From Spiroplasma mirum ATCC 29335 (GTDB lineage: Bacteria > Bacillota_I > Bacilli_A > Mycoplasmatales > Mycoplasmataceae), in NCBI RefSeq assembly GCF_000565195.1, contig NZ_CP006720.1, forward strand, positions 310,001 through 374,000: a stretch of 64,000 nucleotides of DNA, in the 5' to 3' direction. Numbering within the stretch: position 1 is the first letter of the stretch; every line of letters starts with the position of its first letter. A program made the position numbers and the translations under genes. Below are positions 42,073 to 54,107 of this stretch, one piece after another. The notes beneath the pieces are model-generated. The model worked only from the letters and a program-made list of their open reading frames with translations, was not told the DNA's origin and made no database searches.

Positions 42073-43236
42073 ATGGGAGACATTTTTAAAGAAGCCCTCT
42101 ACGAAGTGCTCTGGGGAGTATTCGTGATGGGGCCGTTACAATTAATTAATGTTTTTACCTATGTTCTAGATTATTTATCTGGAGGTTTTATCACTACAAT
42201 TTTATTTGGTAATCAAAATAACTTTGATTTTAACCAATTACCCCAACAATTTTGAATTTTTTTAATTATTGCAATTGCAGTATTTGCTGTTATTTTTTGT
42301 ATTCAGATTATGATTATTCAATTTAAAGAGCATGCCGAAAGTAAAAAGAAATTTTTGCAATGTCTCCTCAATTCAGGAAAAGCAATCATTTTTATGTTTT
42401 TAATTCCTATTTTCTTTTTTGTTGCTAATTTCTGTATTGCTCAGTTTACCAAAACAATTGATAATTCTTTTGGGAATAAAGGTTCAATTGCGGATTACTT
42501 ATGACATTTAGGTGATCCCAATTGGGATGGAACTATTAATTATACCCCTAGCGACTATGGTCTCCCTGATAATATTCTTGATTATAATATGACCGTGGAA
42601 ATTTTTGGGTCATTATTTATGGTAGCGATTGTAATGTTAGTTGGTTTTATGGTTATTCAAAAAATTATTGAATTATTTTTCTTATTTATTATTTCCCCAA
42701 TTGTGATGATTACAATGGTCTTAGATGATGGCAAAAAAGTTTTTGTTTGAAAAGATATGGTCATTGCTAAATTTCTTGCCTCCTCATCCGCAATTATTGG
42801 TTTTGATTTATTTATGACGATTACCCATTTAATTTTGAAAACAAATCTTTCCGGCTTAGATGCAAAACCATTTGCCCGCCAACTATTATTAATTCTAATT
42901 ATTTGTGGCGGTGGGGTGGCCACTTATGAATTCTCAAATATTATTAATTCTTTAGTTGGTGAACATATGGGGGCTTCTTTTGGTTTGAATACTTTTCGAG
43001 CTATGACTGGTGGGTTAACCTCAGCTTGAAACCCAGCAACCTTACCGCGCCATTTAGGAAAAATTCCAGGGATGTACCGGACTGCCAAAAAGGGTCATGA
43101 TTTCTTAATGAATAGCGGCGATAGTAAACGAAGAGAAGAAAACGACCAGGCTCGTCGGACATGGCAAAATGCCAATGTGGGAACGCGCCACCGTAATACT
43201 ATTCCTGGTCTTAATGGTAATCATCATGATGATTAA
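42073..43236 (+). CDS. VirB6/TrbL-like polytopic channel protein (Mbov_0396 type)
   Basis: Encodes 387 residues with about six hydrophobic segments (roughly 12-35, 58-80, 100-122, 178-205, 218-240, 270-290), a hydrophilic loop at 130-170 and a basic, Arg- and His-rich C-terminal tail. The number of spans, the long central loop and position between pilin-like and VirD4-like genes match VirB6-family inner membrane channel components. ATG 42073 follows AAAGCAGG. Confidence 0.72.
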
Positions 43237-43268
43237 TAAAATTGCCTCAGAAAGGAGAACAGAAATCG

Positions 43269-45290
43269 ATGAAAGAATGATTTAAAAAACGAAAATGGAT
43301 GATTTTATTTCTTAGTATTGGTCTATGAGTTTTTATCTTTATAATGCTATTAGGATATGCGGTGTTCTATGATTTAGCTCATAATAAAACCGTTAATTTT
43401 AAGGATATTGAGCAAATTTTAACAACTAACCAAAATAATTTTTTAACAATCTATGGCGCAATCGTTGGGGGAGTATACTTAATATTTGCCTTATTCTTAT
43501 TAATTTTTAAATATCATATTCGTTATGAGTTTGTCGGAAAAACCCATGATAAAACATATGGGTCGGCAGAATGATTAAGTGTAAAACACTTAAATAAAAA
43601 TTATGATTTAGTAAATTTAATGCATGCTGGTGATAAATACGGAGTTGTTGCTAATTCTTTTACCGGTAAAAATAAGAATTTTATGGCTAATATTCGTAAA
43701 GAAACCCATACAATGGTTGTCGCCGGAACTCGGAGTGGGAAAACGCAGGGGGTTGTTATTCCAACCTTACAATTATTTGCCCAATCGGATATTAAACCAG
43801 GAGTTATTATTTCCGATCCCAAAGGAGAACTATTTGAAACTAACTCTAAAGTTTTTGCGGATAATGGCTATCGAGTTTTAAAGTTAGATTTACGAAGTCC
43901 AGAATTATCAGTCGGTTGAAACCCCCTAACATTAATTTATCAAGCCTGGGTGACGGGGTGTGAATTAGAACGCAAATATAAAGATAGTAATGGGATGGAC
44001 CAAGAGTCATCCAAATATTATTACTGGCAACAAAAAGCCCAAGATTACTTATCAGATATTTGTACTACTTTATACCCATGAAGTGATCCGAAGGATCGGT
44101 TTTGACAAGAATCAGCGAGTGGAGCTGTCAAGGGAATTTTGTTAGCAATTTTATATGATATGCGTGAAAATAACAGTTTTGATGAAAAAAAATTTAACCT
44201 TGCTTCAGTCATTCCAATTATTAATAACAAAGATAAATTATTTAATTATTTTAAAAAATTAGATATTTCCCATCCTGCACGGATTGCCATTTCGGGGCTA
44301 TTGGATGGGGCGAAAGAAACAACCGGTTCAATTTTGCAAAGTATTAAAACAGGGTTAGAAAAATTTAGTGACCCGATTTTAAGAACCCTAATTAGTAAAA
44401 ATGAATTAGATTTACAAACCTTAACTAATTGTCCAACTGCTGTTTTCTTAGTTGTTCCCGATGACCGGACAGATCGTCATATTTTTGCCAGCCTTTTTAT
44501 TTCTCAATCGTATAAAATTTTGATTGAACAAGCTAGTTTAGCGAACCGAAAATTAGAAAAACCATTTTATTATATTTTAGATGAGTTTGCTAATATCCCA
44601 AAAATTCCCGACATGGGAGCAAAAATTTCAGTTTCCGGGGGGCGAAATATCTGGTGAGTATTAATTATTCAAGATAAACCACAGTTAGTTGATAAATATG
44701 GTGAAAATATGGCCCGAACAATTAACAATAACTGTAGCATGCATATTTTCTTACAAACAATGGATATTGAAACGGCAAAATATTATTCAGAAATTATCGG
44801 GGAACGCACAATTGTTTCGAAATCACGGAGTAACCAAGTTTTATTAGAAAAAAAACAAGCAAGTGGAACCCGCTCCTTATCAGGAGTTAGTTTAATTAAA
44901 CCAGCTGATTTAATGCAACTGCCATCGGGTCATGCTGTTGTGGTATATTCTAAAGAAAAACCATTAAAAGCGAAATTAATGCCAATGTGAAAATCACCGT
45001 GTTATGCAATGGGAAAAGTTGCTGATCAGGAATCTGTTCCCTTGACAGATGAAATTTTTGGGAAAGATTATGTTTATATCTTATCAGCCGAAAATGACGA
45101 TGCTTCTAGTGATAGTGGCGGTCGGGGTGCTAACCAAACCATGGAATTATTACTAGAAAAAGAAAAACTTATTAAAGTTGAGGGAAAAGCAATTGAGATT
45201 GAAGAAATTTTAATCAATGAAGAAATTGATCCTCGAATATTAAAAAGTTTAACGGAAAAAATTGAAGAAATTTATGATTTAACTAAGTAG
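43269..45290 (+). CDS. traG: VirD4/TraG-type coupling protein ATPase
   Basis: Encodes 673 residues. Two N-terminal membrane helices (about 11-33 and 62-80) anchor a cytoplasmic ATPase: Walker A AGTRSGKTQG (152-161), the family YGSAEW motif just before it, IISDPKGELFE, and Walker B YYILDEFANIPKI. The GRNIWWVLIIQD segment after it is typical of TraG/VirD4. Coupling proteins recognise substrate at the membrane and feed it to the secretion channel. A GAGG-type RBS lies upstream. No break in 2 kb argues for use. Confidence 0.93.
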
Positions 45291-45302
45291 AAGGTGGTTA
45301 AA

Positions 45303-45512
45303 ATGGCTGGGTGATTATCAATATGTTTATTCTTAACATTTGCCGCAATGGTTGTTAGTTTAGTAATTTGATTTCGGAAAAAACGAATTCAAAAAAAATA
45401 TGAAGTTGAAACATCCCATAATCGGTTAGTACGCCGCTGTTCGTTTTACTTTATCTTCACTTGCATAGGAATCTTTGTCATCTTACTAACTATATATTTT
45501 TGTACAAAATAA
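45303..45512 (+). CDS. Small two-helix membrane protein of the type IV cluster
   Basis: Encodes 69 residues: helix 1 at about 4-24 (LSICLFLTFAAMVVSLVIWF), a basic middle (RKKRIQKKYEV) and helix 2 at 47-66. It starts 12 bases after the VirD4 stop with AAGGTGG as RBS and ends 17 bases before the VirB4 gene. Size and place fit a small accessory channel protein such as VirB3, but the sequence gives no proof. Confidence 0.68.
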
Positions 45513-45529
45513 CCCGAGGAGGTGAAAAA

Positions 45530-48337
45530 ATGGACAATTTAATTCCAAAGAATGTCCGCAAGACAAAATTAGAATTTTGGCGCGGGATTGGTTTAGTTGA
45601 AATTCTAATTATTATTATGTGAATTAGTTTAAGTACCTTGTTTATTATTGGGTTACCAATTAGTAAAATGGTTAAAATTAGTTGTTGTATCTTGTTTGCT
45701 ATTTTAGCAATCCCCTTATTATTACCAATTATGCCTGGTGTTAAGGGATGATATGCCTTATTTTTAATGTTTAAATTTTTTGCCCAAAAAAAACATTATT
45801 GGAAAGACTCCACTCAAAATAATACTGGTTTTTTAGTCCCTTATGATTGTATTGTTGATGAAAATTATATTAAGACCCAAAAAGTTAATGGGAAACATCA
45901 TTTTATTGCAGGTTTTGAAATTAAGGGTTATAACATTACCTTGCTAAACCCCGAAGTTCAGGATTTAAAAATTAAGGAACTTCAAGCAACCTTTAAATTA
46001 TTTGATTTTAGTTTTTCAATTGTTAAAGTTGATTTACCAATTTCGTTTGCTGATACAATTGAATTTTATGAAGAAACAGTTCGCCAAATTCGGGAAAATA
46101 TCAACAATAATTATTCACCAAAAGGTTTAAATGCGCGGCTATTTGAAAACCAATCTTATATTCGTCATATGAAAAATGACACTTTGACAGCTGATAATGA
46201 AATTCAAACTAAAAAAGTCTTTTATCTTTATGTTTATTCTGATAAAATCCAAAAACTCCATGAATATATTGAAGTTGTCAAAGCAAAATTAGAACTTAAT
46301 AACTTTAAGGTAGTTCCGCTAGCTGGTTATGACTTGGTTAATAGTATTAAGCTAGTATTTAACCCTTATGGTGAAAAAATCAGTAAAGCGGAATATGAAA
46401 AACATCAAGATAGCTTAGAAAATTTATTAGCTTTCAATGAATTTCAAATTAGGCGGAATTATTTTAAAGCTGATAATGTTTATAGTTCTGTATTTGGAGT
46501 TTATGATTATCCGATTTTTACTTGTTATGGTTGAGGGGCTAATTTAGCTAATAATGAACAAGCCATTATTTGAAATATTAGTCCTCTTGACTCTACTCGG
46601 ATTAAACGGGCTTTAAACAAGGCAGTTAATAACGCTCGGACCAAAGCAATGATGACCAAATCAAATGTTGATCGTAGTGAACAAGCTTATGAAATAAATG
46701 CGTATGAAGATTTAATTGAAGCAATTACCGGTGCAAATGAAGTTGTTAAAAATGTTGATATTTTATTTTTAAATTATGGGTTGAATATGAAATTATTACA
46801 TGAATCTGAAGCCCGGTTAAAACGAAGTTTAAAAGAATTGGACATTAAAGTTAATCCCTTAGCTTATCGCCAATTAGAAGGTTATAGTGCTTTTTTACCG
46901 AAAGCCTTTGACCCGTTAATGGAACAGAGTGGTCGCGAAATTCCTTGTTTAACTTTAGCAAGTTCATTTCCCTTTATTAATGGTGGTTTGGATGATGAAC
47001 AGGGATTATATTTAGGACAAAATACTACTAATGATGTGATTGTTTTTGACCAGTTTAAATTAACTGATAAACGGAAAAACCACAATAAAATTATTATTGG
47101 TACCTCGGGATCAGGGAAATCATATACTACTAAAAAAGAAATTGCTTTCCACTTAAATATGGGGCGCACCGTTATTGCCATTGACCCCGAACGAGAATAT
47201 AAAGATTTATGTTTATTCTATGATGGTCAATGAGTCGATACCGGTGATGCAACAGTAGGGCGGATTAATCCCTTACAAGTATTAGATAATAGTTTCCGTG
47301 ATGATAATGATGATATTAATACCATTATTGATGCGATGGAAAAAGAATTAGATGAAGAAAAAGCCGCCCCAATTTCCAACCATCTACGATTACTAGATCA
47401 GTGATTTAAAACCTTATATAAAGAATTAACGGAACGTGAACGCCGTTTATTAATTAATCAAATTCAAAAAACATACCAGCGTTTTAATATTAATAATCAC
47501 ACTGAAATTAGCAAGTTAAAAAACACTGAGTTCCCAACTTTTAGTGATTTGTATGAAACAATTTGTCATTCCATTGCGGACCATAATGATCCAATCTTAG
47601 GTAATTTAAAGGAACTAATCTATTATGATTTTATGGGTGATGGTCAGTATGCGACATTATGAAATGGCCCAACCACTTTAAATTTAAATTCTAACTTTAT
47701 TGTTTATGATGTATGAACCTTATTTGACCAAGATATCCAAAAAGTAACTTCGGCCCAATTATATCTAATTTTAGCTTTTGTTAAAGGAGAAGTTAAACGA
47801 AATCGATTTGAAAAAAATAATAAAATTGTGGTTGTTATTGACGAAGCCCACTTAGCAATTGATAAGGATAATCCGGTTGCCTTAAATTTTATGTATCAAA
47901 TGGTAAAACGAATTCGAAAATATAATGGTGCTATGATTATTACTACACAAAATTGAAATGACTTTACAGGAACCGAAGAGATAAAAAAGAAAACAACAGC
48001 GATGATTAATAATACCCAGTATTCAATGATAATGAACCTGGCCCCCAGTGATTTAAAAGAAGTTGAAGAAGTCTACCATGCTTATGGGGGACTCTCAACC
48101 GAAGAACAAGAATACATTGCTCGGGCAAGTAAAGGGCAAATGCTATTTATTGTTTCTGGTTATGAACGTCATTGCTTAAAGATTGATGTTTCCGAAGTGG
48201 AAGCCTTAGCTTTTGTTAATGGGGTTGTTCCGGCAAATGAACACATTGAGAATATTAATCATCACCATGATGTTTTATTTGTTGATGACTCCTTAAAAAA
48301 GTACTTTGGTTCAAAACCAACAAGTAATTTAAAATAA
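45530..48337 (+). CDS. traE: VirB4/TraE-type conjugation ATPase with N-terminal membrane helices
   Basis: Encodes 935 residues. Two hydrophobic segments near residues 24-44 and 50-70 precede the VirB4 N-domain, a VirB3/PrgI-like arrangement fused to the ATPase. The ATPase has Walker A IGTSGSGKSYT (about 523-533), AIDPEREYKDL, and Walker B KIVVVIDEAHLAI (about 765-777), followed by MVKRIRKYNGAMIITTQN. VirB4 energises pilus assembly and substrate transfer. Start ATG 45530 lies after GAGGAGGTG. Intact throughout and clearly related to the Mbov_0397/TraE group of mycoplasma ICEs. Confidence 0.93.
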
Positions 48338-48359
48338 CTAACGAAAAGAGGCAAAGTTT

Positions 48360-51239
48360 ATGAAATCTAAATATTTTTTATCCTTACTTGGTTTTGTAGT
48401 TTTAACTAGTACTACGCCTAGCTTTTTCCCACGATCTGCTCTTCATGATTATCAAAATCAAATTCCTGATAATAGTTTGGGAACCAAAGTTGGAGCGAGT
48501 CCTAACCCATTTCATTTAAATATTCAGTCAACAATAAATTCTCCAAATATTACTTCTCATACTAATGGTCCAGGAGCGTGGGGCGACCATACTAGCTCAT
48601 CAGATCAAATTAAATTTTTAAAATGAGATGATTATGAAACAACGTGAGATAAATTTGTAACTTATTATCCTAAAATTACTTTTTCCCTATATTCTAGTTT
48701 AGGAGGAGGATGATTATCACCTTCCGTGGTCCAAAACTATGATGTCCAAACAAGTGATTTAAGTTATCAAGATAGTGCTTCTTATAATATTTCTTACAAT
48801 AAGGAAATTTTACATTTAGCCGAAGTTGATGGGAAAACAACCGTTACTTTAATTAAAGATGGTAGTTATTTATATCTTAAATTAACAGCATATACTGGAG
48901 CAATGTGATCCGGGCATGATGCTGATGCACAAATTCAAGTTTATAATGCGACGATTAATTCCAGTTTTAGTTTAGATAATTTTAAAAATAAGATTGCAAA
49001 AGCGTTATCTGCCCAAATTACTTTAGATTCTGATTTTTCCGGAAGTTTAGAAGATGCAAATAATATTCCTAATGAAACTAACAAATTAGACGCTATCTTA
49101 CAAAATACAATGGGATATGAATATAATAATTGAAAAGGATTTATGCAACAATATGCTTTTAGTGACCAAACTAAAACAGCGACAACAACAATTAAGTTTA
49201 TTTATCCCCTAGATAAAAAACAACAAGTATGAACTTTTCAAACCCCAATTTCAATTTCATTAACCCCCGCTTATTGAGAAAAACAAATGGCTAATCGGTT
49301 AAATTTCTTTCCCGGAAAAGTTGTTGATCCCAATGATCCAACAAAATTAATTGATGATACTCCCACAATTATTTCGGCCACTGATAAAAATCCTAAAACA
49401 TTAATTTATCATACTACTATTAGTACAGAGTTTGATGCTAAATTAGATGCTAATAATAAACCAGTTGAATTAATGACAGTTAATGGTCAGGCTGTCCCAG
49501 TTCTTGATAATAAATTTACGATGACTTTAACTGATGGTCGCACAGTTATTCCACCTTCCGAACCAAAAAGCAAAGGTGCAGAACCAACTTCGAATGTTTA
49601 TAATATTTCTTTAATTAGAAAAAGTGATCCTGGCGCTCAATATAATGTTAAAGTAGTTATTGATAACTTAGTGCCTACTTTACAATTAAAATGATATGCC
49701 TGGAATCCTAAAAATCACTCTGACCAAAATACATTAATTACTCCAACACTTCCCGATGGAAAACCTAACCCAAAATATGATCCCGAAATTAATCCTAAAA
49801 CAGGGACCAAAACTCAAATTATTTGAGTCAAACGAAAATCAGACTATGCTTTTGCGTTAGATCCCTTAGATAATCAAGGTCAATTTATTAAAAATAAGGC
49901 TGATTTTGATGAAGGATTTATTTCGGAAGGATCAGTTTCTGGAATGGGAGTTAAAGAAAACTTTGACCCTACTAAAGTTAAAACTATTGAGCGCGAAGGG
50001 GTGGATAAGAATAATCAATTAGAACCTTTTGCCAACCCCAGTGAAAGTCAAAAAAAATGTCAAATTAGTAACCAAGATCTTTATTGATCAAATCCTGGTT
50101 TATGGCATTATATTATTACAACAGAAGATAATCAAAAATATGAAAAATTTGTAAATATTGGCCCAACATTTGAAAATAAGTATCCGCGTTTTTTAGATAC
50201 CTTACCGGATAATATTGCGGTTGATTTTTGAACAACAATCCATGGTTTACATTTAAAAAATTATTTGATGACTTATTATAATTTTGATAGTAAAGCAATT
50301 CAAAATTTATCATTTGAACAAACAGTTGCGTATTGAAAAGAGTATGTTTCTAATACAACAACCCAACGGATCCCTCCGGATCCGTACCCACATAATTTTA
50401 CTGATTTATCATCAATTGCAGAATTAGCGGGATCGGTAAAAATGAATGCTACTAACATTGAAACGGCAAAAACCACAATTGTCAGTGAAATTGAAGAACG
50501 GTTAAAAAAATATAAATTAGTTTATAATACTGATTATGCAATTTATGTCAATGGTCAAATTTTAAGTGAGTGTAACGAAGAATTAAAACCCTTATTTAAT
50601 TATGGTTCTGATGGATGAGCATGGTTAACAATTGATGTTCGTGCCTTGCCAACTTCCACATTAGCTATTAACCACCAATTAATGAAGGTTGGTAATAATA
50701 AAAAATATGATCCCACAAAATCAACTAATATATCAAAAATTAAATTTTCCGACCAAACCTTTGATTTTACTAAACAAAATCCTGCTGATCTTAAAAAATG
50801 AATTTTAGGATATATTAATAATGTTTTAAAAGATGGAAAATACCAAATTGTCTACCAAACTGATTATGTGGTTAAACCATTAGATGATAAGAGTTTAACA
50901 GAGTTTATTAATAATAGTCATCCCGATGCATTGGGTAAAACTCATTTAACCATTATTATTCAAGCAGTTGATACTTCGTTAACTGCTGTGGGCAGCACTA
51001 GTTTTGATTTAATTAATGATCCGAATGCTACTCCCCCGGGACCACCACCAACCCCAATCCCAACGCCAACACCAACTCCTTTTCCAGATAATCCGGGTTC
51101 TTGGATTAGTAAATCTAGTAATTTAGCTTGGTTTTTACCCTTAATTATTGGAACTTCAACAATTGTTATCGTTACAATTATTTATGTTAAATATAAACGG
51201 AAAAAAGGAATTGGAGGGAAACGGGCAATTAAAAACTAG
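48360..51239 (+). CDS. Large surface protein with signal peptide and C-terminal anchor, last gene of the cluster
   Basis: Encodes 959 residues. A cleavable-type N-terminal signal (KYFLSLLGFVVLTSTTPSFF) is followed by about 860 hydrophilic residues, a proline-rich stalk (PPGPPPTPIPTPTPTPFP, near 904-921), one membrane helix (AWFLPLIIGTSTIVIVTIIY) and a basic cytoplasmic tail. This is the classic layout of a mollicute adhesin exposed on a stalk. Surface proteins are also encoded next to tra genes on S. citri pSci plasmids. No known adhesin repeat is visible. Whether it is a conjugation or host-attachment factor is open. Confidence 0.78.
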
Positions 51240-51264
51240 AAAATAATTTTTCTAGTTTTTTTTC
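51231..51264 (+). terminator. Terminator of the type IV cluster
   Basis: AAAAACTAGAAAA (51231-51243) pairs with TTTTCTAGTTTTT (51248-51260) followed by Ts; it overlaps the last codons. Confidence 0.88.
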
Positions 51265-51301
51265 AGAACTTTTTACTTATCATATATAATAGGTTATAGA
51301 A

Positions 51302-51761
51302 ATGAGAAAAAAGATGAACAACATGAATAGTGATATTAAACTGGTGGCCATTAATTTAGATGGGAATGCATTAAACTCTGAACATGAAATGAGTCTAACA
51401 ACCTTAACAACTTTAAAAAAATTAGCCGATTATAATATTAAGTTAGTAATTGCTTCGGGGCGCCCATTATATCAAATTAAGTCAATTATTGATAAATTAG
51501 TCTTAAATAATATTAATGATTTTAGGGTAGCTTTCAATGGAGTTGTTGTTGCTGAGGAATTATTAGAAAAATGAGGAGATAAGTTTAAAATTTGTCAAGA
51601 AATTAGAAATAATCGGACAAATGTTGAAATGAGCAGCAATTTGAGGGGTTGCAGTTGCTAATGCTGATGATGATGTGAGAGCAATTGTGGATGTCCTTAC
51701 TGCTAGTAATGATCAAGATGGGGTTGCTAAAGCAATTAATAAATATCTTTTTAATAATTAA
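51302..51761 (+). pseudogene. Cof-type HAD phosphatase with mutated nucleophile and large internal deletion
   Basis: Family N-terminus is INLDGNALNS where active members have DLDGTLL: the nucleophile Asp is Asn and the Thr is Asn. The middle (IKLVIASGRPLYQIK) is normal. At about 51630 the frame jumps directly to the C-terminal motif GVAVANADDDVRA and TASNDQDGVAKAI, skipping roughly 130 residues of cap domain. It ends at 51761. Dead by three independent changes. Substrate unknown. Confidence 0.85.
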
Positions 51762-51788
51762 GAAATCAATTAGTTTCAGCGGTTATTT

Positions 51789-51798
51789 GTGCTATAAT
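51789..51798 (+). promoter_or_regulatory. Extended -10 promoter before the P-type ATPase remnant
   Basis: TGTGCTATAAT, the extended -10 form seen at several other promoters here, 39 bases before the ATG at 51837. Confidence 0.5.
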
Positions 51799-51836
51799 TT
51801 AATATAGAATATAAAACAAAAGGAATTCTTTAGTAA

Positions 51837-52775
51837 ATGGAAAAGACATATGTGATTAAAGTTTTAGCAAAAAAGGACGCAAAACTAAATTATTGTCCAG
51901 TTATTGAATTAACACAAAAGAAAAAACATAAGGTTGGTTTTTTAGTAGATGGAATTAATGATGCAATTGCGTTACGGAAAAGTGATGTGGGAATTTCATT
52001 TGATAATGCCACTGATATTGCCAAAGCACCTGCGGACATTATTCTGTTAGAAAAATCATTATTAGTTTTAGAAAATGGTATAATTGAAGGGCGTCGAATC
52101 TTTGCTAATATTATTAAATATATTAAAGTAACGGTGGTGGCTAATTTTGGAATAATGTTAAGTTTAGTAATTGTCTCAGCCTGGTTAGCTTTTGCGCCGA
52201 TGGTGCCCATTCAAATTTTATTCCAAAATTTATTATATGATATTTCGCAAGTGGCCGTTGTTTTTGATAATGTTCACCCGGATTTTATTAAATTATTAAA
52301 AAACCGCGTGGATAAAACACGAAAGGGTTAATTTCTTTTGCGTTATTAAATGGTCCCTCAGTAACGTTTATTAGTATTTTAAACTTTATTGTCAGTGGGA
52401 TTATTCTTAGTTCAATTGCCTTAGCTAGTTCGTTAGCACCTAGTCCAACTAATAATCATTTAATTTCCCAATTTCAAACAACAATGTTTACCGAAGGGGG
52501 GGGCTATTTTACATATAATGATGATTATGATGATGCGAACAAATAAAATTAATATTTTTAAAGATGCTTCGCCTTTAAAATTAGTAGTTCCGATTGCGAT
52601 GATTTTAGGAGTCGTGTTACTCCTTCCATACCTACCAAAAATTAGTACTTGGTTGCAATTGGTACCCCCGGATCCAATTTGGTATGCTTATTTAGTTGGT
52701 TTACTAGTTATCTTTATTCTGATTAGTTCCCTCCTAAAAATAGGGTATTTAAAAATTTACAAAAAATGATTATAA
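51837..52775 (+). pseudogene. mgtA: C-terminal third of a magnesium-type P-type ATPase, broken
   Basis: Only the hinge and the last membrane helices survive. The conserved GDGINDA motif reads VDGINDA, removing a key Gly. ADIILLEKSLLVLENGIIEGRR and QNLLYDISQ are typical of MgtA/MgtB. The frame breaks at 52329-52331, resumes, and shifts again at a G8 run (52496-52503), after which MRTNKINIFKDAS and the final helices are read to 52775. The N-terminal two thirds, including the phosphorylated Asp, is absent. Although a -10 box and ATG precede it, no functional pump can be made. Confidence 0.85.
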
Positions 52776-52837
52776 TTATATTACTTAATAAATTTAGCAA
52801 AATTGCAATAAATAATTAGGTTAAAGGAGAAAAAAAG

Positions 52838-54073
52838 ATGTTTAAATGAAATGATAAGGTCCATTTTTATGTTCGGCTAGCTGCCTTAATAGCATTAAGT
52901 TTATTTTTAATTGTGGATGTAACCTTGGCAACCTATGATCCCCAACCGCAATTTCGGATGTTATCTTACACCGAACGCATTTCAAATTATTATTCTTTCT
53001 TTACAACCCAAACTAATTACCTTGTTGCGTTTTATTTTTTTCTTTATTTATTTGATTCAAAATTTAAAAATACCAAACCCCATTTTGTCATTCGGTTGGG
53101 AGTTACTACATACATTACCATTACGATGTTAGTTTTTTGGTTAGGTTTATTTACACAAAAAGGACAAGCCGAACAATATAATACTTATAGGTGAGTAGCA
53201 ACAGTTGTTTTGCACTTAGTAATGCCAATTACAATGATCATTAACTATGTTTTAACAACGGGAGAATATTATTATCCTTATGAAAAACATCACAAGTCAT
53301 TTTTATGGTTAATTATGATTTATATGGTTGCTTATTTAATTATTATTGTAATTCGGGGAACTTACCGCCATCTGGAAGGGAAACCCGAGCACACCTTATT
53401 TCCATATTTCTTTTTAAATTATTTTGGCCCGGGCGGAATTCCTTTATTATTGTCTTCTATCATTATGATTTGTACACTCGCTGTTGCCTTACAATATTTT
53501 TATATTTGAGTTAATAATATGTTATATGTGAAAATGCACCATAAAGAACCATTTGTCAAAACAAAATTAGAACGTTCACGTTTACAAGTAAGTAAACTTT
53601 GCTTAACCGGCGGAATTATTGGCTTAATTACAACAACTATTAATTTTTTAATTTCAATGGTATTATTATTGCTATTAGTTGTTTTTGATAGTGATGATCT
53701 TGATGTTAGTTTAGAAGGTGTCCCAATCCCTGGTGGGCATAGTACAATGGCAATTGTTGCTGCTTTAGTTGTATCAGTATTTTTAATTACCGCCTTTATT
53801 ATATGTTTTGTGTTAGCTATGCAACGCAGAATTGGGGGACGAATTGCTGGGGGAATAGTTTTAATTATGCTAATTTTTGTGTCATGAATCTGAATTATTG
53901 GTCCAATTTTTTCAATAATTGGGGGAATTCTCATGTTAGCGGGGAAAGAAAAAGTCCGCAGTGACCGGCTATTTCCCACTAGCCCGGCCTTAATGCATAA
54001 TAATGAAATTATTGATGTAAAAGTAAAAACAAAAAAAGTGAAAAAAACTAAACCAAAATCAGCGAAAACATAA
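52838..54073 (+). CDS. Polytopic membrane protein with Pr6Pr-like N-terminal half
   Basis: Encodes 411 residues. The first 215 residues carry six hydrophobic segments with SFFTTQTNYLVAFYFFLY, VTTYITITMLVFWLG and LHLVMPITMIINYVL, a pattern like Pr6Pr-family membrane proteins. A further three or four helices follow (260-345) with a Gly/Ile-rich tail helix and a basic C-terminus (KTKKVKKTKPKSAK). ATG 52838 follows AAAGGAGAAA. Intact between two ruined genes. Function of this family is not established. Confidence 0.65.
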
Positions 54074-54107
54074 TAAAATATTATATATAAATAAAGAGTG
54101 TAAGAAG

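Larger units (their letters stand above)
41127..51239 (+). mobile_element. Minimal type IV secretion cluster of ICE/plasmid origin
   Basis: Seven co-directional intact genes with short spacing and no internal terminator: lipoprotein, pilin-like, VirB6-like, VirD4/TraG, small membrane protein, VirB4/TraE, large surface protein. The order of pilin-like, VirB6-like and VirB4-like genes matches the conjugation module of mycoplasma ICEs. No relaxase, primase, ParA or integrase is found within the window, so this is either a fixed remnant or a dedicated protein export machine. Confidence 0.75.
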
